Positions 17,523 through 25,970 are shown, counted from the first letter of the stretch. The stretch is DNA of 37,901 nucleotides from Verrucomicrobiota bacterium (GCA_013140495.1 JABFSR010000127.1:1-37901); one strand, 5' to 3'. Notes: a model not told the origin generated them from the sequence alone. Numbers and translations: made by a program.

Positions 17523-19835
17523 ATGGGCGATGAACCAAACCCCATGAAACCCACATCGCCCGAACAAGCTGTGTTCGCCGAGGCGCTCCAGCGCGCCACG
17601 CCCGAAGCCCGCGCGGCGTATCTCGATGGCGCTTGTGGGGCGGACGTGGCGTTGCGTCGCCGCGTCGAGGCTCTGCTCCATGCTGCCGAGAGCGCCGGTG
17701 ATTTTCTCGAACAACCACCGACGGGCCTGACCGCCGGCGACCGATCAACCATGGTCGTGACCCTCTCCAGCGAAAAAACCGGCGACCGGATCGGGCGCTA
17801 TAAACTTCTTCAGCAAATTGGCGAAGGCGGCTGTGGCGTCGTTTACATGGCTGAACAGGAAGAACCGGTACGCCGCCGCGTGGCGCTCAAAGTCATCAAG
17901 CTGGGCATGGACACGAAGTCGGTGATTGCACGTTTCGAGGCGGAGCGTCAGGCGCTGGCGCTGATGGATCATCCGAACATCGCGAAGGTGTTGGACGCCG
18001 GTGCGACGGAAATGGGACGGCCTTACTTCGTCATGGAACTGGTGCGCGGCATTAAGATCACGGACTACTGCGACCAGGGAAATCTGCCGACCGAAGAACG
18101 GCTGAAACTTTTCACGCAAGTTTGCCAGGCCATCCAGCACGCGCACCAAAAGGGCATCATCCACCGCGACATCAAACCGTCGAACATCCTCATCGCGGAT
18201 CATGATGGCGTGCCCGTGCCCAAGGTGATTGATTTCGGCATCGCCAAGGCCACTACCGGTCAGCGCCTGACCGACAAGACCGTCTTCACCGCCTTCGAGC
18301 AATTCATCGGCACGCCGGCCTACATGAGTCCGGAGCAGGCCAACTTAAGCGGGCTGGATATTGATACGCGTACCGACATCTACGCGCTCGGGGTGTTGCT
18401 CTACGAATTGCTCACCGGCCAGACGCCCTTCGACGCCAAGGAATTGATGGCCGCCGGACTGGACGCGATGCGCCGCATCATTCGCGATCAAGAACCAGCA
18501 CGCCCGTCCACTCGACTCAGTACGCTGCTGGCTGCTGATCTCACCACCGTGGCCAGTCACCGTCACGCGGAGCCGGCCCGGCTTGGCACTTTGCTGCGTG
18601 GCGATCTGGACTGGATTGTGATGAAGGCGCTGGAGAAGGACCGCACGCGCCGGTACGAAACCGCCAACGGCCTGGCGATGGACATCCAGCGCCATCTGGA
18701 CGACGAACCAATCGTGGCCCGTCCAGCGAGCAATCTCTACCGCTTCCAAAAAATGGTTCGCCGGAACAAGCTGGCCTTCACCGCCGCGAGCGCCATCACC
18801 GTCGCGCTGGTCGTAGGTCTTGGCGTTTCGACCTGGATGTTTTTCAAGGAAAAGCAAGCCCTCCAGCGCGCCGTCATCGCGGAATACAACTCCAGGACCG
18901 AGGCGGCCAAGAGCCAGCAGGTTGCCCAATTCATGAAGGACATGCTCAAAGGTGTCGGCCCGTCCGTCGCGTTGGGCCGGGACACGACCATGTTGCGGGA
19001 GATTCTGGATCGGACGGCCGAGCGCATCGGCAGGGATCTCAACAATCAACCCGAGGTGGAAGTGGAGTTACGCGCCATCCTGGCCCTGACGTACGAGGAG
19101 TTGGCGCTGTTCAAGCAACGGGAGGAAATGGCGCGGGAAGCTCTGCGGGTCAGCCGCGCGCGCCTCGGCGAGGAACACCCCGCGGTCGCTGACGCACTGC
19201 ATCAAATCGGCGATGCCCGCTCGCGGCTCGGCGATCAGGTCCAGGCCGAGAAATTCATGCGCGAGGCAGTCGCGCTGAAGCGGAAAGTACTTGGCAACGA
19301 GCATCCGAGCACGGCGGCGTCCCTCAACGTGCTGGCTTGGGTGTTTAAGCGTCAAAACAAACTGACCGAGGCTGAGGTTTTGGGCCGCGAAGCACTGGCG
19401 ATCCGCATAAAGCTGTTCGGCAACGAGCATCCAGCCGTGGCTGATTCGCTCTTCCTCTTGGGTAACGTGCTGAGTATCCAAGGCAGGCAGACGGAGGCCG
19501 AAACCGCGCATGGCGAGGCATTGGCGATCTATAGAAAAGTGTTGGGCGACGAGCATCCTGCCGTGGCCGAGTCGCTTAACAATCTGGCCGTCGTACTGCG
19601 GCGTGCCGGCAAGCTGGCTGAGGCGGAAACCATGCTCCGCGAGGCGCTGACCCGGCGGAGAAGGCTGTTCAGCCCGGGCCATCCGGAAGTGGCCGAGTCA
19701 TATAGAGACTTGGTCCTCGTGCTCCGCGATCAAGGCAAGCTGGACGAAGTCGAAACCCTGTATCGCGAGGAATTGGCGTTGCAACGGAAATCAGTGGGCA
19801 ACGAACATCCGGAGGTCGCCGCCCCTCGGCCGTAG
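17523..19835 (+). CDS. transmembrane Ser/Thr protein kinase with TPR sensor region
   Basis: A 770-residue receptor-like Hanks kinase. After an N-terminal helical segment (1-70), the kinase domain shows GEGGCGVVY (100-108), Lys123 in VALKVIK, HRD at 214-216, DFG at 237-239 and GTPAYMSPEQ. All catalytic residues are present, so it should be active. A single membrane helix lies at about 417-441. The C-terminal part has five 42-residue TPRs of the kinesin light chain type, each starting EHPxVAxSL. A sixth repeat is cut off after GNEHPEVA, ending APRP, so the protein seems shortened. It is followed after four bases by an ECF sigma factor gene, suggesting the kinase controls that factor. The start could also be ATG 17544. 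Confidence 0.9.
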   Translation: MGDEPNPMKPTSPEQAVFAEALQRATPEARAAYLDGACGADVALRRRVEALLHAAESAGDFLEQPPTGLTAGDRSTMVVTLSSEKTGDRIGRYKLLQQIGEGGCGVVYMAEQEEPVRRRVALKVIKLGMDTKSVIARFEAERQALALMDHPNIAKVLDAGATEMGRPYFVMELVRGIKITDYCDQGNLPTEERLKLFTQVCQAIQHAHQKGIIHRDIKPSNILIADHDGVPVPKVIDFGIAKATTGQRLTDKTVFTAFEQFIGTPAYMSPEQANLSGLDIDTRTDIYALGVLLYELLTGQTPFDAKELMAAGLDAMRRIIRDQEPARPSTRLSTLLAADLTTVASHRHAEPARLGTLLRGDLDWIVMKALEKDRTRRYETANGLAMDIQRHLDDEPIVARPASNLYRFQKMVRRNKLAFTAASAITVALVVGLGVSTWMFFKEKQALQRAVIAEYNSRTEAAKSQQVAQFMKDMLKGVGPSVALGRDTTMLREILDRTAERIGRDLNNQPEVEVELRAILALTYEELALFKQREEMAREALRVSRARLGEEHPAVADALHQIGDARSRLGDQVQAEKFMREAVALKRKVLGNEHPSTAASLNVLAWVFKRQNKLTEAEVLGREALAIRIKLFGNEHPAVADSLFLLGNVLSIQGRQTEAETAHGEALAIYRKVLGDEHPAVAESLNNLAVVLRRAGKLAEAETMLREALTRRRRLFSPGHPEVAESYRDLVLVLRDQGKLDEVETLYREELALQRKSVGNEHPEVAAPRP

Positions 19836-19839
19836 CACC

Positions 19840-20412
19840 ATGAGCGACGTCACCCGCATCCTCACCGCCATCGAACAGGGCGATGCCAAGGCCACGGATG
19901 AACTGCTGCCGCTGGTTTACAAGGAACTTCGTCGTCTCGCCGCGCACAAGATGGCTGGTGAACGTGAGGGCCATACTCTCCAACCCACCGCGCTCGTCCA
20001 CGAAGCGTGGCTCAAGTTAGTGGATTCGCCCTCGCAATCGTGGCAGAACCGCGCGCACTTTTTCGGCGCTGCCGCCGAAGCCATGCGCCGCATCCTCATC
20101 GCGCGCGCCCGACGCAAAAATGCTCAGCGCCGTGGCGCCGGTGCCGCGCATCTCGACGTGGATGAAATTGAAATCGCCAGCCCAGCCCCGGACGATCAAT
20201 TGCTCGCCCTCAACGACGCCCTTGACCGCTTCGCCATGCTCGAGCCGCAGCAAGTCGAACTGGTCAAACTCCGTTACTTCGTTGGCTTGAAAATCGAGGA
20301 AGCCGCCGAAGTTCTCGGTATTTCTGAAGCCACCGCCAAACGCTGGTGGGCCTACGCGCGCGCCTGGCTTTTTGAGGCTATCCAAATGGGTGACGCTGAC
20401 ATTCGCCGATAA
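19840..20412 (+). CDS. ECF-type RNA polymerase sigma factor (TIGR02999-like)
   Basis: A 190-residue extracytoplasmic-function sigma factor. Region 2 includes LLPLVYKELRRLAAHKM and the strongly typical HTLQPTALVHEAWLKLV, followed by RAHFFGAAAEAMRRIL. Region 4 is a helix-turn-helix, YFVGLKIEEAAEVLGISEATAKRWW. This is the sigma subfamily that PVC and other bacteria carry next to Ser/Thr kinases instead of an anti-sigma factor, and none is seen here. Its ATG lies four bases after the kinase stop, so the two are one transcription unit. Activation by phosphorylation from the kinase is an inference. The promoters it reads cannot be told from sequence. Confidence 0.9.
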   Translation: MSDVTRILTAIEQGDAKATDELLPLVYKELRRLAAHKMAGEREGHTLQPTALVHEAWLKLVDSPSQSWQNRAHFFGAAAEAMRRILIARARRKNAQRRGAGAAHLDVDEIEIASPAPDDQLLALNDALDRFAMLEPQQVELVKLRYFVGLKIEEAAEVLGISEATAKRWWAYARAWLFEAIQMGDADIRR

Positions 20413-20520
20413 GACCGACCGGCGCTCCATTCCTGGACGCGCGAACCGGTTTTAATCGAACGTCGTGGCGCGTTCGATTGAATCTGTTGCGGAAGCGGAA
20501 AGCAGTTTTTCCCAAAACAG

Positions 20521-21299
20521 CATTGCGAAGGTTGCGGACACGCAGCAGTTGCGAAAGGAATTGCAGAACGTGAAGAAGCTCGCGCGCGAACGCGCCAAGG
20601 CAATCACGTTGCGCATCCCGCAGTTGAAGGACTGCAAGAATCATTTCGACAAGAAGAAGGAAAAGGGCAAGGGCACGATGGTTTTCATCTGCGAAGGTCA
20701 GTCTGCCGCCGGCTCGATCACGAGTTGTCGCGACGTGAACAACCAGGCCGTGTTCGTGCTCAAGGGCAAGCCGCTCAACGTCTGGGATCTCAAGCGCGAC
20801 GTGATGTATAAGAACGACGAGATGTATAATCTGATGCAGTCGCTCAACGTCGAGGACAACACCGAGGGCTTGCGTTACGACAAGGTCATCCTCGCCACCG
20901 ACGCGGACGTGGACGGCATGCACATCCGCAATCTGATGATCACGTATTTCTTCCGGTTCTTCGAGCAACTCGTCCACGATGGCCACGTGTATGTGCTGGA
21001 GACGCCGTTGTTCCGCGTGCGCAACAAGGAGAAAACGATTTATTGCTACAGCGAAACCGAGCGCGACAACGCGGTGAAGGAACTCGGTGGCAAACCGGAA
21101 ATCACGCGGTTCAAAGGTTTGGGCGAAATCAGCCCGAAAGAATTCGCGCAATTCATCGGCAAGGAAATGCGCTTGAGCAAAGTGGAATACGCGCCGCGCG
21201 CCGAGTCCGCCCCGATCTTCAATTTCTACATGGGCAAAAAACACGCCCGAGCGCAAAGACTACATCATGGACAAGCTCGTCGTGCCGGTGGAGGAGTAG
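20521..21299 (+). pseudogene. parE 3' copy 3 (5'-truncated and frameshifted)
   Basis: Matches parE from about 9651 (residue 357) to its stop, with an intact-looking TOPRIM (EGQSA, DADVD). One extra A in a run of six (at about 21236-21241, TGGGCAAAAAACACG against TGGGCAAGAACACG) shifts the frame 18 codons from the end. Correcting it restores the ending PVEE with a TAG stop at 21297-21299. Substitutions differ from both copies 1 and 2 (for example the block with KTIYCYSETERDNAVKEL). The first part of the open frame (20465-20520) is not parE. It follows the sigma factor gene by about 110 bp and is the distal end of the second gene block. Confidence 0.85.
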
Positions 21300-21493
21300 G
21301 ACGTGGTCTCATTTCGTTTGCGGGCGCAACTGGAACTTCAAACTCCACGTTGCCAAGGAAGGTTGCGGTGATTTTCTCGCGGGGAGGCCCGCTTTTCGGC
21401 GGCAACTTCACGTTCCGCGACGAAAAGGAGTAGCGGCACTTCCTGCGCCTCCCCGCATGCGCGACTGAGTGACTGGGGCCGGTGTTTCGCTGT

Positions 21494-22546
21494 TTACTCA
21501 TGGTTCGGCGTGGCATTTCCGTCCGCTGGCAACTGGAGTCGCACCCAGAAAAAGCCCCGGTGTCGGATGGCCAGACGGGTTTGCTTTGTCTGATTGGACA
21601 GGGCTTGAACGAGACGAAGTCCAATGCCCAGGCCTTGTTTTGAATTGGGGGTTCGTTCCGCAGTGCGATTGCCGACAAGGAGGTTCACGCTGCGGCATCT
21701 GTGGCGAACCCGGAGCAGAATGTCTCCTTCCCCATGCTTCAAGGCGTTGGACAGCACATTGAACAAAATCTGTTTGAGCGTGCTGCGGTCAGCCAGCACC
21801 ACGACGTCCGCCGAGCACGACCACAGCAGGCGGCGTCCTTCCGCGGCGGCCAGCCGGGAGAAGAGTTCGAGCGTGTCGGCGAGAAAATCCTTTAACGGCA
21901 GCGACTCAGTCTGCAATTCCAGGCGACCCTGTTCGGCACGGGCAATGGTCAATGCAGTTTCCACGTAGCTGGTGAGGCGCGCGAGTTCCTCCTGCAAATC
22001 CTCCGCCAGTTCGGGTTTCATCCCGGCCGCATTCGCCTCGATCTGAAGCCGCATCAATTGCAACGGCGTCCGCAGTTCATGGGCAACCTGGGTCGTGTAT
22101 TCCTGCAGATGTGTGAAGGCCTGTTCCAACCGTGCGAGCAACTCATTGACGCGGCGCACCAGTTCGCCCACTTCCGGATCCACGTCGGGCGCCTGCAACC
22201 GTTGGGCGAGCGTGGTGGGGCCGAGCCCTGACAACTGACGGTTTACTTCGCGCACAGGACGAACCGAACGGCGCGCGATGAAATAGGCGAAAACCAAGGC
22301 CAAAGAAACCAGCGGGACGCCGACAAGAATCCAGAACCGCACCAGTTCGCCCAAGATTTCCTGAACCTCGGTGTCACTGAAACTGCCATGCAGAATCCAA
22401 TCAGGATGCTCTGGTGTGGTGCGCTCCCATTTCTCCTGGCGCAGTTCATAATCCAGATGCCAGCGGGCGGCCAGGATCAGACCCGTCACCACGATAAGCA
22501 TGCTGACACTGAACCAGAGAGTGAGCCGCCAGCGCAGCGATTTCAT
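21494..22546 (-). CDS. sensor histidine kinase
   Basis: A 350-residue membrane kinase. Two membrane helices (about 8-27 and 70-90) enclose a short periplasmic loop of about 40 residues, followed by HAMP, a HisKA domain with phospho-acceptor His156 in VAHELRTPL, and an HATPase_c domain. The N box (ILFNVLSNALKHG) and G2 box (GLGIGLRLV) are clear. The G1 region reads VGNRTAERTP and lacks the usual DxGxG, a variation I believe occurs in some small sensor kinases. The ATG overlaps the response regulator stop by four bases (ATGA), so the two form a cognate pair. The signal is unknown; the rubrerythrin and DUF2231 genes upstream hint at redox or metal stress. Confidence 0.88.
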   Translation of the reverse strand: MKSLRWRLTLWFSVSMLIVVTGLILAARWHLDYELRQEKWERTTPEHPDWILHGSFSDTEVQEILGELVRFWILVGVPLVSLALVFAYFIARRSVRPVREVNRQLSGLGPTTLAQRLQAPDVDPEVGELVRRVNELLARLEQAFTHLQEYTTQVAHELRTPLQLMRLQIEANAAGMKPELAEDLQEELARLTSYVETALTIARAEQGRLELQTESLPLKDFLADTLELFSRLAAAEGRRLLWSCSADVVVLADRSTLKQILFNVLSNALKHGEGDILLRVRHRCRSVNLLVGNRTAERTPNSKQGLGIGLRLVQALSNQTKQTRLAIRHRGFFWVRLQLPADGNATPNHE

Positions 22547-23223
22547 GCGACCTCCGGTGGCACCAGTGCGAAACCGACGCCGCGCACTGTGCGAATGAGC
22601 GAAGGCTCATCCGGCGCGTCTATCTTGGCCCGCAGGTAGTTGATATAAACGTTCACGACATTCGTCCCGCCGTCGAAGTGCTGATCCCACACATGTTCCA
22701 CAATCGCTGTCTTTGCAACCGTCCTGGGCGATGCCTGCGCCAGAAATTCCAACAACGCAAATTCCCGGTTGGTCAACTCGATGACGCGCCCACTCCGCAT
22801 TACCGTGTGAGAGACAATATCCATTTCCAAGTCGCCGACTCGAAGCGTGTGGTTCACCTCGCCGCGCTGACGTCGGCCCAGTGCGCGCAAGCGTGCGAGC
22901 AATTCATCCAGCGAAAACGGCTTGACCAGGTAATCATCCGCGCCCGCATCCAGACCCGCCACGCGATCCCGCACCTCACCGCGCGCTGTGATGAAAAGTA
23001 TCGGCATTGTCAAACCGCGCCGACGCAAACCGCGCACGAGGGTGACGCCGTCCAGTTGCGGCATCATGATGTCGAGGACGAGCACGTCGAACGCGCCATT
23101 CTCCACCGCCCAGCGGGCTTCTGCGCCGTCCTGCGCGCAATCCACCGTATGACCCGCCTCGCGCAAACCGGCGGCGAGGTGTCGTAGCAACTTGCTGTCA
23201 TCTTCCGCCAATAGAATTTTCAC
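22543..23223 (-). CDS. OmpR/PhoB-family response regulator
   Basis: A 226-residue two-domain regulator. The receiver has the acidic pair in AEDD, phospho-acceptor Asp51 in LVLDIMMP, Thr79 in FITA and Lys101 in VKPFS. The C-terminal winged helix (TNREFALLEFLAQ ... VYINYLRAKID ... IRTVRGVGFAL) is of the Trans_reg_C type. It begins with GTG at 23223. It should bind DNA after phosphorylation by the kinase encoded immediately downstream. It is preceded by DUF2231 (66 bp) and rubrerythrin genes on the same strand, so a four-gene operon is likely. Confidence 0.92.
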   Translation of the reverse strand: MKILLAEDDSKLLRHLAAGLREAGHTVDCAQDGAEARWAVENGAFDVLVLDIMMPQLDGVTLVRGLRRRGLTMPILFITARGEVRDRVAGLDAGADDYLVKPFSLDELLARLRALGRRQRGEVNHTLRVGDLEMDIVSHTVMRSGRVIELTNREFALLEFLAQASPRTVAKTAIVEHVWDQHFDGGTNVVNVYINYLRAKIDAPDEPSLIRTVRGVGFALVPPEVA

Positions 23224-23289
23224 TGCGGCATCTTGATTCAGCCAGGGGTTAACTTCAACGGCAAGGTAACGGCATCCAAAACTCCCCCA

Positions 23290-23814
23290 TCAATCCCGAT
23301 CCTCCCGATGTCTTTCGCTCTTTTGTGAAGCACTTGAAGTTTCTGCTCCCGTGGCGGCGACGGAAGGGTCAACCCCCGCACCATGCCGGTAAACAAGTGC
23401 GCCACCACGATGACCGGTTTCATAAACTGTCCACGCCGCAATCCCTGCCGCGAGCGCAGCGGCTACGGCGACTCCACGGGCGGCGCGCGGGAATCGAAAC
23501 AACGCTGCTGCTCCAACTGCGATCGCCGCCGCGATGGCGGCGGCAGTCAGCGTGCGCTTTGCCCAGTCCTCATGAGCGTCCAGCAAAGTCTCCACCTGCG
23601 CGGGACTGTTTTCGACGAGGCCACCGTCGGATTCACCGGTTTCAGTGGCCACCCACGCGCCCAATGCGCCGAGCGCGAGGAGCGCAGCAGCAAATGCGGG
23701 CACATATCCCTTGCGCCAGAACACAGCAATGACGGACACAACCGCTCCCAGGACGATCATCACAATCGGGAAGTGAACCACGGCCGGATGCAACGGACTT
23801 GGAATGAAGTTCAT
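23290..23814 (-). CDS. DUF2231-family membrane protein
   Basis: A 174-residue protein (ATG at 23814; an upstream start at 23856 would overlap the rubrerythrin gene). It begins with the family's typical LHPAVVHFPI and has about four hydrophobic helices (14-34, 43-57, 90-108, 114-127), then TGHRGGALVYRHGAGV, the other conserved stretch of DUF2231, and a polar tail. The function of the family is not established; members are inner-membrane proteins, and some sit beside redox or metal genes. It lies 34 bp downstream of the rubrerythrin gene and 66 bp upstream of the response regulator gene. Confidence 0.82.
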   Translation of the reverse strand: MNFIPSPLHPAVVHFPIVMIVLGAVVSVIAVFWRKGYVPAFAAALLALGALGAWVATETGESDGGLVENSPAQVETLLDAHEDWAKRTLTAAAIAAAIAVGAAALFRFPRAARGVAVAAALAAGIAAWTVYETGHRGGALVYRHGAGVDPSVAATGAETSSASQKSERHREDRD

Positions 23815-23848
23815 AATATTTTTGGGATTGAAGCAGCAGGTTGCACTG

Positions 23849-24454
23849 TCAATCAACGCGCTCGTAATTGCTGACCGGTTCGCGACAACTCACGCAATTG
23901 TTGCCCGTCAACTTGGTGACTGTATAGCCGCACACTTTGCATACATAGATCGGCAGGTCCACGTTCCTGCCAAGATTGTCGAGGGCATCCTTGTAAAGTC
24001 TGGCGTGCTCGACCTCCGCCTTTTGCGCGTAGAGCAAGGTGCGGATGGCAGCTTTCGCCCCATCCTTTTTCGCCAGGGCGATGAACTCCGGATACATCGT
24101 ATCGCGCTCATAACTTTCGCCCTTGATCGCCGCTTGAAGATTTTCCGCCGTCGTGCCGGCTTTCACCTCGTCGAGTTTGAAGTCTTTGATTTTGCCGCCA
24201 AGCTCGAGAATTGCCTTCTTATGCGTTTCGCGATGGATGGATTCAGCCTTGGATGCCGCGCGGAAAAGTCGTGCGACATAAGCATAACCTTCAGTGTCGG
24301 CCTTCTTCGCGAACGCTTCATAGCGATGCGCGGCATTGGATTCGCCTTGGAACGCGCTGTTGAGGTTGTCGAGTGTCTGCGGAGAGACAATGGCTTGCGC
24401 CGTGGTAACCGCCGCGATTGCGACGCCGGTGAGTAGGATGAATAGTTTTTTCAT
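23849..24454 (-). CDS. rubrerythrin-like protein with an export signal
   Basis: A 201-residue protein. Residues 1-21 form a clear signal peptide (KKLFILLTGVAIAAVTTAQA). The ferritin-like four-helix domain carries diiron ligand candidates in ESNAAHRYE, ESIHRETH, GESYERDTMYPEF and EVEHARLY. The last 32 residues are a short rubredoxin-like knot with Cys172/Cys175 and Cys187/Cys190. Rubrerythrins reduce hydrogen peroxide in the cytoplasm of anaerobes and microaerophiles; the signal peptide suggests this one works in the periplasm. It is the first gene of a probable operon with DUF2231 and a two-component system. Confidence 0.87.
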   Translation of the reverse strand: MKKLFILLTGVAIAAVTTAQAIVSPQTLDNLNSAFQGESNAAHRYEAFAKKADTEGYAYVARLFRAASKAESIHRETHKKAILELGGKIKDFKLDEVKAGTTAENLQAAIKGESYERDTMYPEFIALAKKDGAKAAIRTLLYAQKAEVEHARLYKDALDNLGRNVDLPIYVCKVCGYTVTKLTGNNCVSCREPVSNYERVD

Positions 24455-24570
24455 GCGCGACCAGCATGGCGGATCACGGATTGGAAACGCGTTAAGCGAA
24501 CATTAGAAGTTTCTAACGGAAAGCCTGCCGCAGCGGTCGATGCAGCACGTTAAAACGTGTTACAGGAACA

Positions 24571-24648
24571 AGATTACGCGGGCAAAAAGACTTGGTGAAG
24601 TTAACCAGAAGGAAGTTTCGCAATCCATCGGCAAGGAAATGATGCTGG
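24571..24648 (+). pseudogene. parE 3' copy 4 (short, decayed remnant)
   Basis: The reading frame here gives ITRAKRLGEVNQKEVSQSIG then KEMML, which lines up residue by residue with ITRFKGLGEISPKEFAQFIG then KEMRL near the ParE C-terminus. At DNA level ATTACGCGG and CATCGGCAAGGAAATG are exact matches. Similarity stops on both sides. It lies in the 274-bp gap between the rubrerythrin and phospholipase genes and marks the far end of the third gene block. Confidence 0.75.
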
Positions 24649-24728
24649 CACACGGTCACCACCGAATCGTGAAATTGGAAGGCTTTGAATTCCTTGCCGG
24701 GGCAGTTCGGTCAGGTCAAAGTTGGTAA

Positions 24729-25865
24729 ATGAAATTCGGCAATAAGAATTCGTTCCGGCCAGTGTGTTGGCTCGGTTTGCTCTGCATCTTGCTGACGGGG
24801 TGCAAAACGCCATCGCCGACTGAGGGACTCCGCCTGAATCAAATCCAGGTGATCGGCACGCACAATTCATATCATCAGCGCACGCATGATTCGCTCATGA
24901 AGTTGATCGCCGCCACGAATCCAAAGGAAGCCGAGGAACTTGATTACACGCACCGCCCTTTGCCGGAACAGTTTTCCAAACTGGGCATCCGCCAGATCGA
25001 ACTCGATTGCCTGGCCGATCCGGAAGGCGGCCGTTACGCACAGCCCTTGGGTGTCGCAAAGGTGGTTGAAGCCGGACTGCTCCCGGTACCACAACATGAT
25101 CCTGCAGGAAAACTTCGCGAGCCTGGCATCAAGATCATGCACGTGCCTGACATTGATTTCGGCACTTCGGCTTTGACGTTGGTGGATGGGTTGCGACAGG
25201 TGCGAGAATGGTCGGTTGGGCATCCGCAACACGTGCCGATTTTCATCTTGCTGGAACTTAAGGAAGACTCGCTCGGGCCTGGGTTCACGAAAGTTTTGCC
25301 GTTCGATGATCGTGAGCTTGCGAATCTGGAGCGGGAAATTCTCTCGGTCTTCCCGCGCGAGGCAATTTTGACACCGGACGACGTGCGTGGTGCAAACAAG
25401 TCCTTGCCAGAGGCATTGAGACAGCGAGGCTGGCCATTGCTTGATGCCGTGCGTGGACGGGTGATGTTTGGCATGGACAACGAAGGGGCGGTTCGCGAAC
25501 GGTATCTGGCGGGGCATCCTGCACTGGAGGGAAGGTTGATCTTCGTGAGCGTGCCGCCGACTAACGCCGCAGCAGCATGGATGAAACGCAATGACCCGGT
25601 TAAAGACTTCGACCAGATTCAAGAGCTTGTCCGGAGCGGTTTTCTTGTGCGGACGCGGGCTGACTCCGGGCCTAGACCTGTGCGGATGAACGATACGCGA
25701 CAGCGCGATCGTGCGCTGGCAAGTGGCGCGCAATTCGTCAGCACCGACTACGCCGAACCGGATACACGGCTCTCACCATACTGTGTCCGACTGGACTCAG
25801 GAAGTGTGGCACGGATGAATCCCGTGAATGGCTCATCAAAACTCAAGGGCCGAGAGCTGGAATGA
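24729..25865 (+). CDS. phosphatidylinositol phospholipase C-like lipoprotein
   Basis: A 378-residue protein with a lipoprotein signal (LCILLTGC, lipid-bearing Cys25). The body resembles the Ca2+-dependent phosphoinositide-specific phospholipase C (PI-PLC-C1) family: GTHNSYHQ with catalytic His45, ELD at 91-93 as likely metal ligands, and a second histidine in MHVPDIDF (His138). It would hydrolyse a phosphodiester, possibly of a phospholipid or sugar-phosphate, in the periplasm or at the outer membrane. The substrate is uncertain, since bacteria with this family often lack phosphatidylinositol. It stands alone, directly after the parE remnant. Confidence 0.82.
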   Translation: MKFGNKNSFRPVCWLGLLCILLTGCKTPSPTEGLRLNQIQVIGTHNSYHQRTHDSLMKLIAATNPKEAEELDYTHRPLPEQFSKLGIRQIELDCLADPEGGRYAQPLGVAKVVEAGLLPVPQHDPAGKLREPGIKIMHVPDIDFGTSALTLVDGLRQVREWSVGHPQHVPIFILLELKEDSLGPGFTKVLPFDDRELANLEREILSVFPREAILTPDDVRGANKSLPEALRQRGWPLLDAVRGRVMFGMDNEGAVRERYLAGHPALEGRLIFVSVPPTNAAAAWMKRNDPVKDFDQIQELVRSGFLVRTRADSGPRPVRMNDTRQRDRALASGAQFVSTDYAEPDTRLSPYCVRLDSGSVARMNPVNGSSKLKGRELE

Positions 25866-25970
25866 ATCGCGCAAACGCTCAACCACGTTCAGCGAGTGAC
25901 ATGCGTCCGGACGCCTTGCCGTAGGAACTCACAGCTTGCGACAGATTCCGTGCCTGCGTAATGTCGGTTC

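Noticed and set aside
8581..21299. Simple tandem duplication of parE with its neighbours
   Set aside because: The genes between the copies are unrelated to each other and the copies have different stops, so one duplicated unit does not explain it.
21300..21493. Possible gene end (frame ending FGGNFTFRDEKE) after parE copy 3
   Set aside because: It is only the frameshifted tail of the parE copy plus non-coding sequence; no family was recognised.
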